This document shows positions 17,788 through 27,185 of a stretch of DNA of 64,000 bases, one piece after another (positions within the stretch are counted from its first letter, which is position 1; the number at the start of each line of letters is the position of its first letter). Position numbers and translations under genes: made by a program. The DNA comes from JABSOG01 sp965277695 (GTDB lineage Bacteria; Pseudomonadota; Gammaproteobacteria; Enterobacterales; Alteromonadaceae), in NCBI GenBank assembly GCA_965277695.1, contig CBDIDQ010000001.1, positions 124,001 through 188,000 of the forward strand, written 5' to 3'. Under the pieces are notes generated by a model, which was not told the origin of the DNA, searched no databases, and worked only from the letters and a program-made list of their open reading frames with translations.

Positions 17788-19065
17788 TTACGGACGTAAA
17801 ACTTCGTCGCCATTAAGATAAGGGCGCAACACTTCTGGTATACGAATAGAACCATCGGCGTTTTGATTTTGCTCAAGCAAAGGAATAAGCGCACGAGTGG
17901 TGATACCAGTACCATTCACCGTATGAACAAACGCCGGTTTAGTACCACCGGATTTATGACGGATTTTCAAACGACGTGCCTGATATTCAGTACAGTTACT
18001 ACAGCTAGTCAATTCACCCCAGCCCCAAGCGTCATCTTTGCCACGGCCTAACATCCAGCCTTCGACATCATATTTCTTAAACGCAGGTGCGCCCAAATCG
18101 CCAGCACAAATGCGGATCACTCTGAAATGAATGCCTAACTGTTTAAAGATATTCAGTTCAAAATCCAAAATCGTTTGCAGTGCATCAGCAGAATCTTCCG
18201 GCGTAGTGACACTGACCAACTCAACTTTATGGAACATTTTATTACGATACAAACCAGCATCACGACGACCAGAAGCCCCTTCTCTTCTGAAACAAGGGGT
18301 CATCGCCACCAAATTGATCGGTAACTCTTTACTATCAAGAATTTCATTGGCGAATTGACCAACCAAGGCAATCTCAGCGGTACCCGCCATATAAAGGTCA
18401 TCGCTGGCCAATGAGAAAATCTCGGAGCCATCATCATCACGACGAGGGTTAAAGCCTAATCCTTGAAAAATATCAGGACGAGCGAGTAAAGGCACACTCA
18501 CTGGGGTAAAACCAATGTTATAAGCTTGGTCTTGAGTAAAACGTAAAACTGCGGTTTCTAAACGGGCCATTGCGCCTTTTAATAGTGGAAAACCCGCACC
18601 GGCAACCCGAGTCGCGGCATCAAAATCCATACCTAGGGCATTACCTAGCGCAATATGGTCTTGAGGTTCAAAATCGAATTCAGGTAAGCTGCCGAACTGT
18701 TCCAGCTCAACATTTTCTTCGTCGGTATGGCCGAATGGCGTATCTTCATCGTAGGTATTAGGAATGGTCATGATCAATGCTTGAAAATCGACCTGAATTT
18801 GGTTCATCAAGCCATCGAGAATGGCGGATTCTTTTTTCAGCAATTTGCCTTCTTCAATCAGCGCCATTTTATCTGCTGGTGCGGCTTTTTTCACCTGTGA
18901 AGCCATCTGATTACTTTTAGCTCGTACGCTTTCCAACTCAGCGGTTAATTTGCGTCTTTGCTGATCTAATGCCAGCAATTGACTGACATCAACGGTCAGT
19001 CCTCGTTGCTTGCAGATCTCTTGCACTTCTTTGGCATTTTTGCGGATAAAATCGATGTTGAGCAT
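17788..19065 (-). CDS. serS: Seryl-tRNA synthetase, divergent type
   Basis: Charges tRNA-Ser with serine. The 425 residues contain the N-terminal tRNA-binding coiled coil (about 30-105) and a class II catalytic core: motif 2 CFRREGASGRRDAGLYRNK..FHKVE, the block ELTSCSNCTEYQARRL, and motif 3 region NGTGITTRALIPLLE, ending IPEVLRPYLNGDEVL. Order and length are normal. Motifs 2 and 3 differ from the usual gammaproteobacterial forms (FRSEAGSxGRDTRG and NGSGLAVGRTLVAI), which suggests replacement by transfer or a second, specialised copy. No tRNA gene or antibiotic cluster is next to it. Confidence 0.9.
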   Translation of the reverse strand: MLNIDFIRKNAKEVQEICKQRGLTVDVSQLLALDQQRRKLTAELESVRAKSNQMASQVKKAAPADKMALIEEGKLLKKESAILDGLMNQIQVDFQALIMTIPNTYDEDTPFGHTDEENVELEQFGSLPEFDFEPQDHIALGNALGMDFDAATRVAGAGFPLLKGAMARLETAVLRFTQDQAYNIGFTPVSVPLLARPDIFQGLGFNPRRDDDGSEIFSLASDDLYMAGTAEIALVGQFANEILDSKELPINLVAMTPCFRREGASGRRDAGLYRNKMFHKVELVSVTTPEDSADALQTILDFELNIFKQLGIHFRVIRICAGDLGAPAFKKYDVEGWMLGRGKDDAWGWGELTSCSNCTEYQARRLKIRHKSGGTKPAFVHTVNGTGITTRALIPLLEQNQNADGSIRIPEVLRPYLNGDEVLRP

Positions 19066-19211
19066 AGTGTTTAATATTCCATTCCCACCCGTTTAACGCT
19101 GTTCAAGCCTGTCACAGTGGCGGGTTTATTGTTGTCAGTAAATTGTTGAGTAAAAAAGCTGGCGCTAATGCTACCATAATCCATTTATTATTTGAAACTG
19201 TGCTTTCGCAA

Positions 19212-21188
19212 TCAACCAACAACCGTGCGCCCCGCTTGCCCCGCCATTCTGCCACGCAAAACCAAGCCCATCGACAACAACAAAATCGTCGCCTGAGCGC
19301 CAACCGCCTGCCAGCTCGAACTGATGCCAATCCAGCCCAGTTCAAGCTCAATCGGCAACGGCGATATCGCTATGAATGAGGCTTCTTGCAGTGCCTGCAC
19401 CGCTTTGCCGATCAATACAAATGACAACCCCAACAATAAATAAGTGGTGATCGAAAAGAATCGGGCAATCGGCAATTTAACTGAATACTTCACCAACAAC
19501 CACGCCAGCAGCGATAACAACCCCACTGCCGCCGCAAAACCGCCAACAATATGACCATATTGTGCGCTAGCCGCCTGCGTCAACAACGACTGATAAAACA
19601 ACACCGTTTCAAACACTTCACGATAAACCGCGATAAAGGCCAGCAAACTGATCCCCCATAACGTGCCTGTTTTTAAACTGGCATTGATATTCTGTTGAAT
19701 ATACTGCTGCCACTGCACCGCATTGGTTTTGTTATGTAACCAAAAACCGACATAAAACAGCACCATTGCCGCCAGCAAAGCCGCCACACCTTCCATCACC
19801 TCGCGGCTCGCACCACTGATAGTGATCAGGTACTCGGCCACCCACCAAGTCGCGCCCCCGGCCATCAAGGCAGTCACCCAACCAAAGTGAACAAACTTCA
19901 ACGCATCACGCCGCTGGGTTTTGAGCAACACCGTCACCAATGCCAGCACGACTAATAGGGCCTCTAACCCTTCACGTAATAAAATAATGAAACTGGCAGT
20001 AAACAAAGCCCCAGCTGATAATGAGGTTTCTTTAAGCAAACGTTCCGCTCGGGCCAATTGTTGCAATGAAACCGCCATCACATTCTCAACCGAGCGATGA
20101 TTATCCGGCTGTGCCAACACCCGGCGTAAGCGCATCAAGCTGGCTTCCAAATCTTTGCGTAATTCAACATTCACCGCATCGAGATTATTTTCAACCAGTT
20201 CAAAACCATCTAAATAAGCGCTCACAGCCAAACTCTTGGCTTTAACCAAATCGTCCTCAAGATAAGCCTGATGCGCCTGTTGTAAACGCTGACGAGTAAA
20301 AACCAACGGCTGATCTTGATCAATAAATAATGGTCGAGGATCGGCCCGCAGCTGTTCAATCTGCGCCTGTAAGCCCGCAGGTAAATCATCGGCCAGTATT
20401 TTCGGACTGAAATTAACCAACTGCGGCAAAGTCACCACCGGGGCTTGCGCTGACACTTTTCCTAGCGATAACGGCTCTGACGACTGAAACGCCAAACCAC
20501 CCACATAAAAAGCCAACGACCATTTTTGCTGCGCCGACAACTGCTCAAACCCAGGCATCGCTGTGCCCCCAATGCCATTAGCAATAGCATCATACAAACC
20601 TAAAATTGAACGATTAATAGCACGATTTTTATCGGTGAAGTCAGTGGGTGAAGGGGTTAAATTTGCCCCAGCAATGCCATTGCCCTGCCCTGATTCGCCG
20701 TGGCATCCGGCGCATGACTGATTGAACATATTTTGACTTTGCGTCTGACTCAATAATGTCGTAGGCAATGAAGATTGCGGCACCAACTCAAGTAAGGTTT
20801 TTCTCAGCGCTGCCGTTTGCGCCTGCACCGTCGCCAAATTATGTTTATTGGCAACCGCTAACTGTAGCGTTCGCGCCTGTTCACTAATAACCCGATCACG
20901 ACTCAAGCGCGTCAATAACACACTTTTATCGACAATCAATTGGGCAAATTCGACCATTTCAAGATACTCACCCTGATCGGCAACCTCACCATTAACCACT
21001 GCCTCAGCGTAATCGACCCCAATATATTCAGCCAATTGCATCAATTGTCGCACCTGCACCGAATAAGTATCAGGCGTTTGCGCCGCAACACCGACACTGC
21101 AAAACCCGATGATGATCAGCCAAAACCCGCGCAACCAGCGAGCTGACTGTGGTGTGGTGGTGATATTCTCTGTTGTCAAATTAGCCAT
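19212..21188 (-). CDS. Cytochrome c-FTR1 fusion iron permease
   Basis: Predicted inner-membrane iron importer. After a signal/anchor (LRGFWLIIIGFCSVGVAAQ) comes a periplasmic part with a c-type heme site CAGCH (Cys159, Cys162, His163) and a likely axial Met in TAMPGF. From about residue 395 on there are seven membrane segments of the FTR1/EfeU family with the iron-binding REGLE motif (ILLREGLEALLVV) and a second REXXE-type motif (YREVFETVLF). The fused heme domain suggests that electron transfer accompanies iron uptake, as in FtrABCD/EfeUOB-like systems. GAGG precedes the ATG. A Fur-like box lies upstream at 21316-21340, so iron repression is likely. Confidence 0.88.
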   Translation of the reverse strand: MANLTTENITTTPQSARWLRGFWLIIIGFCSVGVAAQTPDTYSVQVRQLMQLAEYIGVDYAEAVVNGEVADQGEYLEMVEFAQLIVDKSVLLTRLSRDRVISEQARTLQLAVANKHNLATVQAQTAALRKTLLELVPQSSLPTTLLSQTQSQNMFNQSCAGCHGESGQGNGIAGANLTPSPTDFTDKNRAINRSILGLYDAIANGIGGTAMPGFEQLSAQQKWSLAFYVGGLAFQSSEPLSLGKVSAQAPVVTLPQLVNFSPKILADDLPAGLQAQIEQLRADPRPLFIDQDQPLVFTRQRLQQAHQAYLEDDLVKAKSLAVSAYLDGFELVENNLDAVNVELRKDLEASLMRLRRVLAQPDNHRSVENVMAVSLQQLARAERLLKETSLSAGALFTASFIILLREGLEALLVVLALVTVLLKTQRRDALKFVHFGWVTALMAGGATWWVAEYLITISGASREVMEGVAALLAAMVLFYVGFWLHNKTNAVQWQQYIQQNINASLKTGTLWGISLLAFIAVYREVFETVLFYQSLLTQAASAQYGHIVGGFAAAVGLLSLLAWLLVKYSVKLPIARFFSITTYLLLGLSFVLIGKAVQALQEASFIAISPLPIELELGWIGISSSWQAVGAQATILLLSMGLVLRGRMAGQAGRTVVG

Positions 21189-21257
21189 TATCCTCAGCCT
21201 CTGAAATTAACGTTATTATTTTAGATAAATGTTCTTATTGTGATCGTGCTTTAAAGC

Positions 21258-21303
21258 TGTGCCTTATGACTATGCCTTATGACTATGCCTTATAACTATG
21301 CCT
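21258..21303. repeat. 14-bp tandem repeat, three copies
   Basis: The unit TTATGACTATGCC occurs three times with one change in the last copy, between the FTR1 start and its Fur-like box. Confidence 0.75.
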
Positions 21304-21315
21304 AACAAAACCATA

Positions 21316-21340
21316 AATACGAATCATTCTCATTTGTATT
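21316..21340 (-). promoter_or_regulatory. Fur-box-like operator upstream of FTR1 gene
   Basis: On the minus strand AATACAAATGAGAATGATTC followed by GTATT gives a 25-bp imperfect palindrome containing the AATGAGAATGATT pattern of Fur sites. Position about 130 bp before the iron permease start supports iron control. Confidence 0.65.
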
Positions 21341-21589
21341 AATCTGATAGTAACATAGCCAAAAATAAACACCAAGACAAATAAAGTGGCTTTTTGTAGC
21401 GCTTAATTTCCTTTACTATCAACATGTTAGTAGTATGTTGGTAATGTATTAACAGATTAATAGGCTTAGCCAAACTACTGTAATTTAATACAGTGGAATT
21501 CTAACAGCTTTCTGCCAATGATCAAACAATCAAAAACAACAAAATAATGTAATTAACATAGCCATTACTAACAGGAGCAGCCTATTATT

Positions 21590-21634
21590 ATGATGTTGCT
21601 CAATAGTGTGTTAACGCATAACCACGACCTATAA
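21590..21634 (+). CDS. Possible 14-residue leader peptide
   Basis: ATGATG with AGGAG about 12 nt upstream opens a short frame (MMLLNSVLTHNHDL) that ends 13 bp before the aminotransferase ATG, next to that gene's own ribosome site. It may be a leader that couples translation, or chance. The remaining part of the 21341-21589 gap shows nothing else I can support. Confidence 0.25.
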   Translation: MMLLNSVLTHNHDL

Positions 21635-21647
21635 ACAGGAGACGAAG

Positions 21648-22784
21648 ATGCCCGGATTACTACCAGATGTTGATGATGGAGGTTTGCTCGAATATTCAGT
21701 GGTTTATACTGATCGTGCACTTAACCACATGTCACAATCTTTTGGGGGGGTAATGAACGATATTTCTGCCCTGCTCAAACAAGCTTATCACGCCGAAGCA
21801 GTAGCCGTTATTCCCGGCAGCGGTAGCTTTGCCATGGAGGGTGTCGCCAGACAATTTGCCACCAATAAACGCTGTATGGTCATTCGCAATGGCTGGTTCA
21901 GTTTTCGCTGGACTGAAATATTCAGCGCCTGTGACATCCCCTCAATTGAGGTAGTATTAAAAGCCCGTCCTGTTGACGACAGCCCGCAAGCCCCCTTTAT
22001 ACCCATTCCGGTTGAAGAAGTAGTTGCCAAAATTGATGAACAACGCCCTGAAGTGATTTTCGCTCCTCATGTTGAAACCGCTTCCGGGATTATTTTACCT
22101 GACGACTACATTCAGACCATCGCCGATGCCATACACAAAATTGGTGGTTTGTTTGTACTCGATTGTATTGCCTCAGGCACTTTGTGGGTTGATATGAAAG
22201 CCCTCGGTGTTGATATTCTGATCAGTGCGCCACAAAAAGGCTGGAGTGCGCCCGCCTGTTGCGGACTGGTGATGTTCAGCCCATTAGCGCTGGAAAAAAT
22301 GGCCTCAACCACCAGCACCAGCTTTGTTTGTGATTTGCGTAAATGGCTAGAGATCATGCAAGCCTATGAAAACGGCGGTCATGCCTATCACACCACCATG
22401 CCAACCTGCGCCTTGAAAAGCCTCGCCGCTGCAATGCATGAAAACAAAGATTACGGTTTTGACAAAATCAAACAGCAACAGCAACAACTCGGTGATCAAA
22501 TCAGAGCATTACTGGCAGAAAAAGGCATAAAAAGCGTCGCCGCCCCAGGTTTTGCCGCACCGAGTGTGGTGGTCAGCTACACCAGTGACAGTGACATTCA
22601 AAACGGACAAAAGTTTGTCGAAAAAGGCATGCAAATCGCCGCCGGAGTCCCCTTGCGTTGCGATGAACCAGAAGATTTTAAAACCTTCCGCTTGGGCTTG
22701 TTTGGATTAGACAAACTGCAAAACATTGATCGCACCATTGCTAATCTTGATGCGGTGCTTGAGCAGGTTATCAGCGATGATTAA
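21648..22784 (+). CDS. Class V PLP-dependent aminotransferase
   Basis: A fold-type I PLP enzyme of the alanine-glyoxylate/serine-pyruvate aminotransferase group, 378 residues. Seen: PGSGSFAMEGVARQF (cofactor phosphate region), HVETASGI, LDCIASG with the cofactor-binding Asp, and SAPQKGWSAPACCG with the Schiff-base lysine (Lys197). The usual PGPT start block is absent, as in a subgroup of marine bacterial members. The amino donor and acceptor cannot be told from the sequence. AGGAGA precedes ATG 21648. Its stop overlaps the stop of the convergent defence operon's last gene by 4 nt. Confidence 0.82.
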   Translation: MPGLLPDVDDGGLLEYSVVYTDRALNHMSQSFGGVMNDISALLKQAYHAEAVAVIPGSGSFAMEGVARQFATNKRCMVIRNGWFSFRWTEIFSACDIPSIEVVLKARPVDDSPQAPFIPIPVEEVVAKIDEQRPEVIFAPHVETASGIILPDDYIQTIADAIHKIGGLFVLDCIASGTLWVDMKALGVDILISAPQKGWSAPACCGLVMFSPLALEKMASTTSTSFVCDLRKWLEIMQAYENGGHAYHTTMPTCALKSLAAAMHENKDYGFDKIKQQQQQLGDQIRALLAEKGIKSVAAPGFAAPSVVVSYTSDSDIQNGQKFVEKGMQIAAGVPLRCDEPEDFKTFRLGLFGLDKLQNIDRTIANLDAVLEQVISDD

Positions 22785-23464
22785 GCGCCCGGGACTAACA
22801 TCAATTCCCCCGGCGAAACCACTTTTTTACCAGCCTTAATCGCTTTATCAAACAAAACAATCAAACGCTCGCGCTCAGGGTGTTTGACTGTCCCGGAGGT
22901 TTTGGGCTGGCGGATCGCTTCCGGACAAAGCTGATAACGCAGGTGAAATAAATACTGCAATACATTGGCGATGCCACCACCCAAGCGAATATGATTCTCA
23001 GGGTTAATAGGTCCTTTTATATGAATGTGCACAAAAGGATGAAGTAACATATAGTCAATAACGTCTCCTAATTGCGCAGTAGTATATTCTGCCTTTGCAC
23101 CCGATTGCTGTGCAGCAGTAAACAAATAAGGCGTGATAAAATTTTGCTGCTTTAAAGCATGGGCTTCATGACGCAGAATGAGTTCGTCATTGCGCTGGGC
23201 AACACTATTAATCGTCACAGAAAAATCGTCCAGCGCATCAATCGTGATCTCACACGTCATATCAAATTCATTCACCTCTAGCATCAACGGCGATCTTGGA
23301 TTTTGACAAGGAGAATGCTCAACGCCCCAAAATTGCTGAAAACTGTGCACACAAGCAGTGATCCAACGATTCATCAAAGCTGTATCAGTAACTTCAAACG
23401 CCAACTTCATTATCTCTTGATATAAAAAAGTCTTGATTAAATCATCCGTCAACATATCCTTCAC
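22781..23464 (-). CDS. Unknown protein, fourth gene of the SIR2-HerA operon
   Basis: A 227-residue protein with no family I recognise and no signal peptide or membrane segment. It starts at GTG 23464, overlapping the stop of the ATPase gene (GTGA) with GGAGAG in position; ATG 23455 is an alternative. Visible features: two Cys-Pro dipeptides far apart, a beta-rich middle (MTCEITIDALDDFSVTINSV), a His-rich strand LLHPFVHIHIKGPINPENHI, and RLGGGIANVLQYLFHLRY. The tight coupling implies it works with the ATPase, perhaps as an adaptor, sensor or regulator of the SIR2-HerA complex. Function is unknown. Confidence 0.75.
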   Translation of the reverse strand: MKDMLTDDLIKTFLYQEIMKLAFEVTDTALMNRWITACVHSFQQFWGVEHSPCQNPRSPLMLEVNEFDMTCEITIDALDDFSVTINSVAQRNDELILRHEAHALKQQNFITPYLFTAAQQSGAKAEYTTAQLGDVIDYMLLHPFVHIHIKGPINPENHIRLGGGIANVLQYLFHLRYQLCPEAIRQPKTSGTVKHPERERLIVLFDKAIKAGKKVVSPGELMLVPGA

Positions 23465-25386
23465 AGCAGCTCTCCTTTATGCTGACTCAGGTAGTCAGCC
23501 ACAATTTTTAACTCCATAATTTGTTGCTCACAGGCTTTATCATTAAAACTGGTCAAATATTCAATATCAGCGGTTATATCTGCCACAGACAGGCTCGCCA
23601 ATAAAGTGTCATGCAAAGAATAAACCTCAAAAAGTTGTCGTAATTGCACTAAACCGGGCAAAATCGCCTTTAATTGACCATCACTGAGCCACCAAAGAAT
23701 TTGATGATGCAAAAAACAATCTCGTTTGGATTCAAGCAGTACCAATTCTTCAACAGGCCAGTCAGCAGCAAATTCAACTGACAAAATATCAATAGGATGT
23801 TCATGCTGATCAAGCTCACAAAGAATATTATCTATCACCTCTGTGACCGACTTACCTGACTCATAATCAATCTCAAAATGGCGATACGACTGGTGTTCAA
23901 AAGTATTCGATTTTGCCAGTAAATAAGCTCTGGCAGCATCACTCATCAATTTATCTCTATACACAATAAACGCCCGATCTGGCCGATTCTTGTTTAATAA
24001 AGAGGCTGACATCTCATCAAAAACCGCAACCAGATTGGTATCAACAAACTCGTCAATTTCACTGAACAAAGCGTCAAAACCCAGTCGTCGACTATGCTCA
24101 CTGGAATCATCGAAACTGAGCCCGGTTGGACTTATGCCAAGCGCTTCGGCATATTTTTTCAATGCAGACTGCATGTATTCCGCGCCTGTCGATTGCCCGG
24201 AAAAAACACCTTGTACAATCGGATTGACAATAGCTGCTCTCTTATCACTATCAATGTCGTTACCAAGAAAAACCCAATTACCATAGACAGCCTTTAACGC
24301 TGTAGAAGCATCGCCCGGGCGAGAGATCATCGCTGATAACAAAAAGTGATCGTTTGCCACGGCATTAATCAATTCAGTTTCTGGACGCTCGGAAAATGAA
24401 AAATAATCAACCGATGTTTGCTTGACAGCTTTAGCAATTGCTCCCTGTTCAGTTAAACTGCGGTCTTTCTTCTCACGTAAATAATGCATCAAAAGACGCA
24501 CTGCCTGACGAGGATTACCACCACTAAATTCGGCCAAAATGCTGACATTGTTTTGATGCTTACCCGCATAAACCCCCAATCTGGCTAAAAGCAATTTCAC
24601 TATAGCGCTATGCTCAACGCTGGGCAGCAGTAAAGTGTTCATTGAACTAAACTGACATTCAGCAGCATAAAAATGGATCGCATTGATTTCATACAAGGTT
24701 TTAGCATCTTGCAGCTTTTCTAACACCGCTTTGAGCACAAAAAAAGCAGGACTTCCGGCCGGAAACTTATCAATACCAGAAGCAACAATCAGAGGAAACC
24801 GCCCACTGCCCTGCTTAAAATCCTCAATCAAAGCCGTAATCGCGGTCAAAAAATAAGGCGTATTTTTAGCGTCATTAATGATACCAACAACCAAACTTTT
24901 TTCTCTAAACCCTTTCAGACTCTTTTTTGACGGATTCAAACGCTGGTGAAGTATTTGCCAGTGAGATGCCAAACTCGATGCACTCATTTCATCAATCAGT
25001 GTGCCATCAAACTCGATTAACAAATCATCAATTAAAGTACTACTGTCAATAAAGGCTAAATGATTGGTCAAAATGGCTTCAATCAAACCGGCTAAGGTAA
25101 TGGCAATAAAATCCCCTAAACTCGGGTTACTGGCGTCTTCATCAAAATTCAACCAAACGTCAGGCTCAACAGTGGCTGTAGATACCACCTTGTTCAGTAA
25201 AGTGCTTTTACCACTACCGATTTGGCCACCGAGTGCCAAAGCACTTTGATCATTCCCGTCACAGAGCCAGTCGTTCAGTTGTTGGGCTTGCGTGGGATAC
25301 AAGTCAGCATACAAAATGTCGAATTCCGCTTCATCAGCTAAGGGAATGCCTTCATCAATATTAATCCCGTTTACATTACGCTTCAT
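23461..25386 (-). CDS. AAA/ORC-like P-loop ATPase, third gene of the SIR2-HerA operon
   Basis: A 641-residue cytoplasmic ATPase from the ATG at 25386; a longer frame reaches 25512 but would overlap HerA by over 100 bp, and the chosen start follows the HerA stop by 19 bp with a G-rich site. The Walker A motif is GGQIGSGKS (about residues 52-60), a Walker B-like strand is FPLIVASGIDKF, and SGGNPRQAVRLLMHYL is a sensor-2 motif of the ORC/Cdc6 and STAND-like AAA group. The C-terminal 300 residues are helical and match nothing I know. In context it probably senses or remodels something for the SIR2-HerA effector. Confidence 0.75.
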   Translation of the reverse strand: MKRNVNGINIDEGIPLADEAEFDILYADLYPTQAQQLNDWLCDGNDQSALALGGQIGSGKSTLLNKVVSTATVEPDVWLNFDEDASNPSLGDFIAITLAGLIEAILTNHLAFIDSSTLIDDLLIEFDGTLIDEMSASSLASHWQILHQRLNPSKKSLKGFREKSLVVGIINDAKNTPYFLTAITALIEDFKQGSGRFPLIVASGIDKFPAGSPAFFVLKAVLEKLQDAKTLYEINAIHFYAAECQFSSMNTLLLPSVEHSAIVKLLLARLGVYAGKHQNNVSILAEFSGGNPRQAVRLLMHYLREKKDRSLTEQGAIAKAVKQTSVDYFSFSERPETELINAVANDHFLLSAMISRPGDASTALKAVYGNWVFLGNDIDSDKRAAIVNPIVQGVFSGQSTGAEYMQSALKKYAEALGISPTGLSFDDSSEHSRRLGFDALFSEIDEFVDTNLVAVFDEMSASLLNKNRPDRAFIVYRDKLMSDAARAYLLAKSNTFEHQSYRHFEIDYESGKSVTEVIDNILCELDQHEHPIDILSVEFAADWPVEELVLLESKRDCFLHHQILWWLSDGQLKAILPGLVQLRQLFEVYSLHDTLLASLSVADITADIEYLTSFNDKACEQQIMELKIVADYLSQHKGELL

Positions 25387-25405
25387 GCCTGAACCCCGCT
25401 TTTCG

Positions 25406-27184
25406 CTATCGACGACTTTGCCGCCGCATATTTTCGACCACTTGAGCAAAATCAGTGACCTCATCAGCCTTGGTGGTTTGCTGCCATTCACGCCAAAAAT
25501 CAATCGTCGCACTTAATGGTTTTAAGGTGGGTGGGGTGATTTTAATTCGGGAAGGTAATAATACCGCATCACCCACCACCAGTGCTTCACCAATATCCAT
25601 GATAGGCAATACTTCAAGAAAACTGTCCAGGCTTTCCGGCAACAGCTTTCTCACCGTATTTTGATCATCTGCATTGGTTAGTCGCAGTGCAATCACGTTG
25701 TTACACTGACTCAACACCGTCGCGCTGACATCCGATGGTCGCTGGCTGACAATTAATAATGACACCCCATATTTTCGCCCTTCTTTGGCGATTTTCTCAA
25801 ACGCTTCAACCGCTCGTTTTTCCACCGGATTGACTTCACCACGCGGCAAATAAAGATGCGCTTCATCACACACCAAAGCGATAGGCTTACGCTGCGCCTG
25901 CACGGTCCAAAACTGAATCTGGTAAATAAGACGAGCCACCAGCGCAATAATAACCGGCAGAATATCCGCTGGTACCTCAGAAAAATCAATCACCTTTATC
26001 TGACCTGCCGACTTATCGCCATCAGCCACAAATCCCATCAACCGAGTAACCAACAACCCCAATGCACTATAGTCATGGGCTTCATCAGGTGCCTGAAACA
26101 AAAAGCCATAACGTTTATCATTCACACGACTTTGTACTCGGGCCAAAAGACGGCTGAACTGACCATAAAACGGCCCCTGTTTCATACCACGCGCCCCTTG
26201 CTTCATCTCTTCATTAAGTGCTGTTATCCCATCAACAACGTTATCCAATGAAAAAGGCACCGGACTATCGAGGGTAAATGACTCAAGCACCTCTTTTTTA
26301 CCCGCCTGTTGCAGCGCCGCTTTCTTTTCACTGATCACTGCATTTTGAAAAGCCATCACTTGGTTGTGTGCGGTAAATTCACTGCTGTCAACAAACAAAG
26401 TTTGCAGTTCATCGGCATTGAGTAACCAATAAGGCAAAAATAATAAAGCATCATCCACCTTGCCCAATTCATCAGGACCCGGAATACGCAGCTGCCGAGC
26501 ATAATCCAATGATTTATATTCGCCGTGTAAGTCAAACACCACCAGATTCGCCGATGGCAATTTGGCACTGTGCTCCAATATCGACGCTACAGTCCATGAT
26601 TTACCCGATCCAGTACTACCCAGCACCGCCGCATGACGCTGAAACAGCTTATTGCCATCCAAAAAAGCTTTGGCTTTGCCATCCAACTGATAAATACCCA
26701 GCTCCAGCGCTTCGCCCTGTGCTGATTGTTGTGACAATAACCCCATAAAACTTTCGAGATGATGTGCTTTGAGTACATAACAATCGCGATCTATATCAGG
26801 TAACACATCCAACGACCGAGAAAATTGATATTCTCCTTTAAGTGGATTGAATTTAACATTGCCCATTAAGGTTAATTTAACCGTATTCACCGTTATTTCA
26901 GCACTGGCATTTTCGTCCAAAGAACCAAGGTTTTGTAAGTCGTCATTATCGTCTTCTGATAAAAAAGGCACTGGTGATTTTATCACTCGGTCAATTAACC
27001 CCACAATCCAGCTGCTAGTGCCTTCACTGCCAGGAATAACCACCAACTGCCCCACTCTGGCTTTACGCAAATTATCAGCATCATCCACATGGACGGAGAC
27101 TTTACGGGTGTCGACTTCTCTGACGTGGCCTAACTGATTATTGACATCATCAATGGTGTCAAAGAAAGTATCAAAAAGAGACAT
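25406..27184 (-). CDS. HerA-type hexameric ATPase/translocase of a SIR2-HerA defence system
   Basis: A 592-residue member of the HerA/FtsK-like (DUF87) translocases. The N-terminal 170 residues form a HAS-barrel-like beta domain (ARVGQLVVIPG, YQLDGKAKAFLDGNKLFQRH). Walker A is GSTGSGKS (189-196), Walker B is ALVCDEAHLYLPRGE (Asp440-Glu441), and the SQRPSDVSATVLSQCNNVIALRL block is typical of HerA. Its ribosome site (AGGAG) lies inside the last codons of the SIR2 gene and only one base separates the genes. In known SIR2-HerA systems the ATPase hexamer assembles with SIR2 into a large complex that depletes NAD or cuts nucleic acid on infection. Confidence 0.88.
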   Translation of the reverse strand: MSLFDTFFDTIDDVNNQLGHVREVDTRKVSVHVDDADNLRKARVGQLVVIPGSEGTSSWIVGLIDRVIKSPVPFLSEDDNDDLQNLGSLDENASAEITVNTVKLTLMGNVKFNPLKGEYQFSRSLDVLPDIDRDCYVLKAHHLESFMGLLSQQSAQGEALELGIYQLDGKAKAFLDGNKLFQRHAAVLGSTGSGKSWTVASILEHSAKLPSANLVVFDLHGEYKSLDYARQLRIPGPDELGKVDDALLFLPYWLLNADELQTLFVDSSEFTAHNQVMAFQNAVISEKKAALQQAGKKEVLESFTLDSPVPFSLDNVVDGITALNEEMKQGARGMKQGPFYGQFSRLLARVQSRVNDKRYGFLFQAPDEAHDYSALGLLVTRLMGFVADGDKSAGQIKVIDFSEVPADILPVIIALVARLIYQIQFWTVQAQRKPIALVCDEAHLYLPRGEVNPVEKRAVEAFEKIAKEGRKYGVSLLIVSQRPSDVSATVLSQCNNVIALRLTNADDQNTVRKLLPESLDSFLEVLPIMDIGEALVVGDAVLLPSRIKITPPTLKPLSATIDFWREWQQTTKADEVTDFAQVVENMRRQSRR

Positions 27185-27185
27185 T

